Below, piece by piece: positions 22,248 through 25,552 of a DNA stretch of 25,552 nt. Within the stretch, counting starts at the first letter, position 1. Each line of letters begins with the position of its first letter. A program made the translations under genes and the position numbers. The stretch is from contig CAYJHC010000016.1 in assembly GCA_964370075.1 (NCBI GenBank), positions 1 through 25,552 on the forward strand. Direction: 5' to 3'. The notes below the pieces were generated by a model. That model saw nothing but the letters and a program-made list of their open reading frames with translations, ran no database searches and had not been told where the DNA came from. The stretch comes from CAYJHC01 sp964370075. Lineage in GTDB: Bacteria > Bacillota > Clostridia > Peptostreptococcales > Anaerovoracaceae.

Positions 22248-22712
22248 ATGAACAGTGTTATTTTAATCGGTAGGCTTACTAGAGATCCTGAGACTAGACA
22301 CTCTGGTGATGGTCTTGCAATCACTCGATTTTCTCTAGCTATTGACAGACCTACTAAAAGTAAAAACGGTGAAAGACAAGCGGATTTCCCGAATATAGTT
22401 GTTTTTGGAAAACAAGCTGAAAACTGTGAAAAGTACTTATCAAAAGGCAGACTTGCTGCAGTACAAGGACGTATACAAACTGGTAGCTATACAAATAAGG
22501 ATGGAAATAAAGTTTATACTACAGAAGTAGTGGCGGAAAGAGTACAGTTCCTTGAGTGGGGAGATGGACCTAAACAAGGATTCCCTTCTGATAATTATAG
22601 CAACGGTTTCAATAGCGGACAAAACGAATACCCAGAAAGCAATGCTAGTCCTGCTAGTTCTGCACCAGACGGATTCCAACAAATTGGTAATGGAGAAGAA
22701 TTACCGTTCTAA
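22248..22712 (+). CDS. ssb: Single-stranded DNA-binding protein
   Basis: This 154-aa OB-fold protein coats single-stranded DNA in replication, repair and recombination. It begins MNSVILIGRLTRDPETRHS and contains the FPNIVVFGKQAENCEKYLSKG and GRIQTGSYTNKDG segments of SSB. A Gly/Ser/Asn-rich flexible tail ends in GEELPF, the acidic tip that recruits partner proteins. It lies 16 nt after rpsF, with a GGGGG-type site before the ATG. Its place between the two ribosomal genes is conserved across Bacillota. Confidence 0.96.
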   Translation: MNSVILIGRLTRDPETRHSGDGLAITRFSLAIDRPTKSKNGERQADFPNIVVFGKQAENCEKYLSKGRLAAVQGRIQTGSYTNKDGNKVYTTEVVAERVQFLEWGDGPKQGFPSDNYSNGFNSGQNEYPESNASPASSAPDGFQQIGNGEELPF

Positions 22713-22751
22713 ACAATTTAATTATTTGATTCTTTTGAAAGGAGAACCAAC

Positions 22752-22988
22752 ATGTTTGACAAAAGAAGAGGCGGCGGCATGAGAAGAAAAAAAGTGTGCC
22801 AGTTCTGCGCTGAAAAAACAACTACAATAGATTATAAAGATACAGACACTCTTAAAAAGTACATTACTGAAAGAGGTAAGATTTTACCTAGAAGAGTAAC
22901 TGGAACTTGTGCGAAACACCAAAGAGCAGTAACAACTGCAGTAAAAAGAGCAAGAATTATCGCACTACTTCCATATGTAGCTGAATAA
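22752..22988 (+). CDS. rpsR: 30S ribosomal protein S18
   Basis: The 78-aa protein contains RRKKVCQFCAEKTTTIDYKD, LKKYITERGKILPRRVTGTC (shown in part) and AKHQRAVTTAVKRARIIALLPY, the signature of S18. Cys residues in CQFC and GTC suggest the zinc-coordinating (C+) form. AAAGGAG lies 8 nt before the ATG. It is the last gene of the operon and is followed by a strong terminator. Confidence 0.97.
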   Translation: MFDKRRGGGMRRKKVCQFCAEKTTTIDYKDTDTLKKYITERGKILPRRVTGTCAKHQRAVTTAVKRARIIALLPYVAE

Positions 22989-22993
22989 TTTCT

Positions 22994-23026
22994 AAGACCT
23001 TATATAAATATATAAGGTCTTTTTTT
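22994..23026 (+). terminator. Terminator of the rpsF-ssb-rpsR operon
   Basis: AAGACCTTATA (22994-23004) pairs with TATAAGGTCTT (23011-23021), loop TAAATA, followed by a T-run to 23026. It begins 6 nt after the rpsR stop codon. Confidence 0.9.
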
Positions 23027-23194
23027 ACAGTCTTTGATACTTTGCGGATATTATTTAAAGCTTTTGCACCGCCCGCCTTTCTATAACGTTTGAATTTAGC
23101 TAAGCAACGCAGGCAAAGGATACAATGCTATTAATAGCCACATTAAATCTACTACAATTAGTTTCCTAATATACATGAAAGGTACACATGATTT

Positions 23195-23965
23195 ATGAAG
23201 TTAACTTTCTTTAAATCAATTAAAAAGAATAATAAAGGAAGAAAAGTATCCAGTAATTTACTTGACCATTCTACTCAAAGAGTTATCTTAGGTACCTCTA
23301 TTTCTTATACTCTAACCAGAAAGAATATTAAGAACCTTAACCTTAGAGTCAAATCTACAGGCCAAGTTGTACTCTCTGCTCCTTTTGGAGCGTCAGAGAA
23401 ATATATTAATAGTTTTATGATTAGCAAAGCATCTTTCATAAGAAATGCTTTAGAGAAGTTTAACAGTTCTAGAAATGTTCCTCATGGAACTTCTTCATTT
23501 CACGATGGAGAAATCTATTATTTTCTCGGCAACCCTTACACTATAAGGTTACATAGTTCTAATAAAAGTTTTGCTAAACTAGAAGATAAATTTTTCCATA
23601 TTTATTTGCCCGATATTAATAATATAGAAAAAAAGAATTCTTTGGTTTCAGCCTTCCTCTCAGCCTCTTCCAAAGAATTCTTTCTTACACTGTTAAAAAA
23701 TATTTACCCTCTTTTTTCAGCCTATCAAATCCCTTTTCCTACGCTTAAGGTTAGGAAAATGAGAAGTCGTTGGGGGACTTGTTTCTATACAAAAAATTCA
23801 ATCACCCTTAACACTAATCTAATGACTAAGCCTTTGCCAGCCATTGAGTATGTTATTGCCCATGAGCTGGCTCACTTTATTCAACCAAACCATTCTAAGG
23901 CTTTTTACTCCATTTTAGGCAATGTAATGCCTGACTGGAAAGAGAGAAAAAAACTTCTTTCTTAA
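23195..23965 (+). CDS. YgjP-like zinc metallopeptidase domain protein (DUF45)
   Basis: The 256-aa protein has the YgjP/DUF45 pattern: NLNLRVKSTGQVVLSAPFGA near the start, MRSRWGTCFYTKNSITLN in the middle and the catalytic HELAHFIQPNHSKAFY (His223, Glu224, His227, with His233 as likely third zinc ligand). It is predicted cytosolic with no signal peptide. Its physiological substrate is unknown. About 30 extra residues precede the usual family start and are basic. The ATG at 23195 has only AAAGG at 13 nt, so initiation looks weak; the frame is certain. It is preceded by 165 nt of untranslated sequence after the rpsR terminator and converges on rubrerythrin. Confidence 0.85.
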   Translation: MKLTFFKSIKKNNKGRKVSSNLLDHSTQRVILGTSISYTLTRKNIKNLNLRVKSTGQVVLSAPFGASEKYINSFMISKASFIRNALEKFNSSRNVPHGTSSFHDGEIYYFLGNPYTIRLHSSNKSFAKLEDKFFHIYLPDINNIEKKNSLVSAFLSASSKEFFLTLLKNIYPLFSAYQIPFPTLKVRKMRSRWGTCFYTKNSITLNTNLMTKPLPAIEYVIAHELAHFIQPNHSKAFYSILGNVMPDWKERKKLLS

Positions 23966-23987
23966 TACAAAAAACTAGTTTACGCTA

Positions 23988-24521
23988 TTAATAATTTTCT
24001 GCTCTAACTTCAAAGTACGATTCCGGATGACGACATGCTGCACATACTTTAGGCGCATTTTTTCCAGTATGGAAGTGTCCACAGTTTCTGCATTCCCATA
24101 AAGTTTCACCATCTTTTGCAAATACTTTGTTTCCTTCAACATTAGCTAGTAATTTTCTATATCTTTCTTCGTGAGTTTTTTCAATAGCCGCAACTAATCT
24201 GAATCTAGCTGCTAACTCAGGGAAACCCTCTTCGTCTGCATCCTTAGCAAAATTTTCATACATATCAGTCCACTCATAGTTTTCACCTTCTGCTGCATGT
24301 AGTAAATTTTCAGCTGTATTTCCTAATTCCTCTAACTCTTTAAACCATAATTTAGCATGTTCTTTCTCGTTCTCTGCAGTATGCATAAAAATTGCTGAGA
24401 TTTGTTCAAAACCCTCTTTCTTTGCAACCGACGCATAATAAGTGTACTTATTTCTTGCTTGGCTTTCTCCTGCAAATGCCGCCCATAAATTAGCTTCTGT
24501 TTTTGTTCCTTTGTATTTCAT
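23988..24521 (-). CDS. rbr: Rubrerythrin
   Basis: This 177-aa diiron/rubredoxin protein is a peroxide reductase of anaerobes. The four-helix ferritin-like domain carries Glu/His ligands in FAGESQARNKYTYYA and AENEKEHAKLW, with a second pair in AAIEKTHEERY. The C-terminal rubredoxin site is CRNCGH with CAACRHPESYF. I start at the ATG at 24521, which has AAGGAGG just upstream; the frame is open to 24611, but that part is basic, unlike any rubrerythrin, and covers the ribosome site. It converges with the YgjP-like gene, 22 nt apart. It indicates an oxygen-sensitive lifestyle. Confidence 0.95.
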   Translation of the reverse strand: MKYKGTKTEANLWAAFAGESQARNKYTYYASVAKKEGFEQISAIFMHTAENEKEHAKLWFKELEELGNTAENLLHAAEGENYEWTDMYENFAKDADEEGFPELAARFRLVAAIEKTHEERYRKLLANVEGNKVFAKDGETLWECRNCGHFHTGKNAPKVCAACRHPESYFEVRAENY

Positions 24522-24724
24522 ATTATCCTCCTTATTATATAAACCTTTAAAATATTTACATAGTTTATTTTGCCATCTCCTTAGTAATACCCATTTTTTC
24601 AATTTTCTCACAATTATTGGCTATTTTACTTTTTCAAGTGGCCTTTGGAAGTCTTTGTAATTTATTAACAATTCTATATTTCAATTACAGGGCAACTAAA
24701 TCCAACTGCTTGCCTACAGCTATG

Positions 24725-25366
24725 TTAATATCCATAGCTCCCCTTAATTATTAATACATGGATTCTTCCTTTCACCCCTTGGCTTTTGATAGCAGTATAG
24801 TTCCTACAGATTTTCTCAGGGCTAACACAATCTTCACAAACGCCGGTGGCAGCGCAAGGTGTTTTTCTATCAAGCCTTTTGCTGTTTGCTGGAGCCGCCA
24901 TAGTCTCCATTCTAAGTTGTGCCTCATCCAAATCTTTTACGATTTTATTTTCCCCACAAATAACTATAACTTTTTCAGGCCCAAACATCATCGCAGCAAC
25001 TCTATTTCCTGTACCATCAACATTATATAACTCTCCCTCCTCAGTCAAGGCATTTGTGCTAGTTATATATGCATCTGAAGAAAAAGATTCTACAAATATT
25101 TTCTTCATTTCTTGTAGTGTAAGACCTTCTTTATATCTATCTAACACTTGATAATTCTCGTTCCTTATAAAGTCTACAACACCTGTTTCAAATATCGTCA
25201 TTGAACCACCAAAGGAAACCACCGAGGTTTCAGGAACAATTGATTTAATCTTCTCAAATAGTTGCTTCTCATTTTCTATTAAATATCCAGTCATATTATT
25301 CTTTTCTAGTGCCTGAATGGTTCTTTCTATCCTTTTGTCATTTACAAACTCAACGTTTTTATCCAT
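24725..25366 (-). CDS. LUD-domain protein (LutC/DUF162 family)
   Basis: The 213-aa protein has the LUD fold markers VVSFGGSMTIFETGV, DAYITSTNALTEEGEL and VDGTGNRVAAMMFGPEKVIVI. It ends with the clostridial-type Cys cluster TPCAATGVCEDCVSPEKIC, which could hold a metal. LUD proteins include LutC of lactate oxidation, but stand-alone clostridial members have no proven role and lutA/lutB are absent here, so lactate utilisation is only the family label. AAAGGGG lies 5 nt before the ATG. A direct-repeat copy (25399-25435) lies about 30 nt upstream of the start, in its promoter area. Confidence 0.85.
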   Translation of the reverse strand: MDKNVEFVNDKRIERTIQALEKNNMTGYLIENEKQLFEKIKSIVPETSVVSFGGSMTIFETGVVDFIRNENYQVLDRYKEGLTLQEMKKIFVESFSSDAYITSTNALTEEGELYNVDGTGNRVAAMMFGPEKVIVICGENKIVKDLDEAQLRMETMAAPANSKRLDRKTPCAATGVCEDCVSPEKICRNYTAIKSQGVKGRIHVLIIKGSYGY

Positions 25367-25398
25367 TATTCCCCTTTCATGTATATCTATCCTAGATT

Positions 25399-25435
25399 TA
25401 ATATAAATAATCTTTAGTAAACTTAAAATCGATTA
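25399..25435. repeat. Direct repeat, copy 1 of 2
   Basis: A 37-nt unit starting TAATATAAATAATCTTTAGT recurs at 25516-25552 with two mismatches; the first 26 nt are identical. The spacing of the copies is 117 nt. This copy overlaps the upstream region of the LUD gene. Confidence 0.8.
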
Positions 25436-25453
25436 TTTATAGGGTTGTATGCT

Positions 25454-25489
25454 CTGCCAGTATTGTTCAGCTTTGCTTCACAATGGCAG
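25454..25489. repeat. Hairpin between the two direct repeats
   Basis: CTGCCA (25454-25459) and TTG (25463-25465) pair with CAA (25481-25483) and TGGCAG (25484-25489), leaving a GTA bulge and a 15-nt loop. It lies within the 117-nt repeat period and is probably part of the same repeated element. Confidence 0.55.
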
Positions 25490-25496
25490 GTAGCGA

Positions 25497-25525
25497 ATTT
25501 ATATTAGACGAAGTCTAATATAAAT
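25497..25525. repeat. Perfect palindrome overlapping direct repeat copy 2
   Basis: A 13-bp perfect stem (ATTTATATTAGAC with GTCTAATATAAAT) has a GAA loop. Its right arm runs into the second direct repeat. No T-run follows on either strand, so it is not a terminator. Confidence 0.7.
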
Positions 25526-25552
25526 AATCTTTAGTAAACTTGAAATTGATTA
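25516..25552. repeat. Direct repeat, copy 2 of 2, running to the window edge
   Basis: Same unit as 25399-25435, with A to G and C to T differences in the last 11 nt. The repeat reaches the last base of the window and may continue, so a longer array cannot be excluded. Confidence 0.8.

Noticed and set aside
24522..24611. Thirty extra N-terminal residues on rubrerythrin
   Set aside because: The segment is basic, unlike any rubrerythrin, and contains the AAGGAGG site for the ATG at 24521.
24718..24739. Hairpin at the end of the LUD gene as terminator
   Set aside because: The AGCTATG/CATAGCT stem overlaps the stop codon and is not followed by a T-run on the minus strand.
1..25552. CRISPR array, tRNA, rRNA or insertion sequence
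   Set aside because: No regularly spaced repeats, no cloverleaf-like segment and no transposase frame were seen; the only direct repeat is the two-copy unit at the right edge.

Overview
This window comes from a low-GC, Gram-positive anaerobe, most likely a member of the class Clostridia. The evidence is the AT-rich sequence, strong AGGAGG-type ribosome binding sites, a rubrerythrin, a clostridial-type LUD protein, DUF4914 and DUF5685 proteins typical of Clostridia, and a type IV pilus (T4P) locus without the outer-membrane parts PilP and PilQ. A fused PilM-PilN, as described for Clostridioides difficile, points the same way. Species cannot be read from the sequence. A 100-N block at 13362-13461 is a scaffold gap of probably unknown true size.

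Layout. Nearly everything is on the minus strand; only rpsF-ssb-rpsR and a YgjP-like metallopeptidase are on plus. (1) 1-3.3 kb: a PEPCK-like P-loop protein (DUF4914), a helical Cys/Asp-motif protein (DUF5685) and the first codons of a J-domain protein, all reading leftward. (2) 3.6-4.7 kb: an EamA/DMT exporter with its own promoter and terminator, then about 650 bp without a convincing gene. (3) 5.3-16.6 kb: a complete monoderm T4P operon in the order pilB, pilT, pilA (broken by the gap), a second pilin, pilD, pilC, pilMN, pilO, a PilX/GspK-like pilin, a LamG-domain minor pilin and a last minor pilin, closed by a strong terminator at 5304-5338. (4) 16.7-18.2 kb: an orphan GlmL/MutL-type reactivase. 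(5) 18.6-21.8 kb: an alr-DUF4430 lipoprotein pair and a divergent adenylosuccinate lyase paralogue. (6) 21.8-23.0 kb: rpsF-ssb-rpsR with promoter, structured leader and terminator. (7) 23.2-25.4 kb: YgjP-like peptidase, rubrerythrin, LUD protein. (8) The right edge holds a direct repeat plus hairpins.

How the genes work together. The T4P operon encodes extension (PilB) and retraction (PilT) motors, the inner-membrane platform (PilC, PilMN, PilO), the prepilin peptidase (PilD), a major pilin and four further pilin-like proteins, one carrying a lectin-like LamG head that could be a tip adhesin. PilB appears to begin at a rare ATT codon. Starting there restores the first of two RLG-type MshEN motifs, which are known to bind c-di-GMP, so the motor is probably second-messenger controlled.

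Most interesting points: the ATT start of pilB and its c-di-GMP domain; the LamG pilin; a PurB-like protein with changes at three active-site positions; squalene/phytoene-synthase-like Asp motifs in DUF5685 beside a PEPCK-like DUF4914 and a J-domain gene, which is a candidate undescribed functional unit; and a repeated structured element at the right edge. These are sequence readings without database searches.
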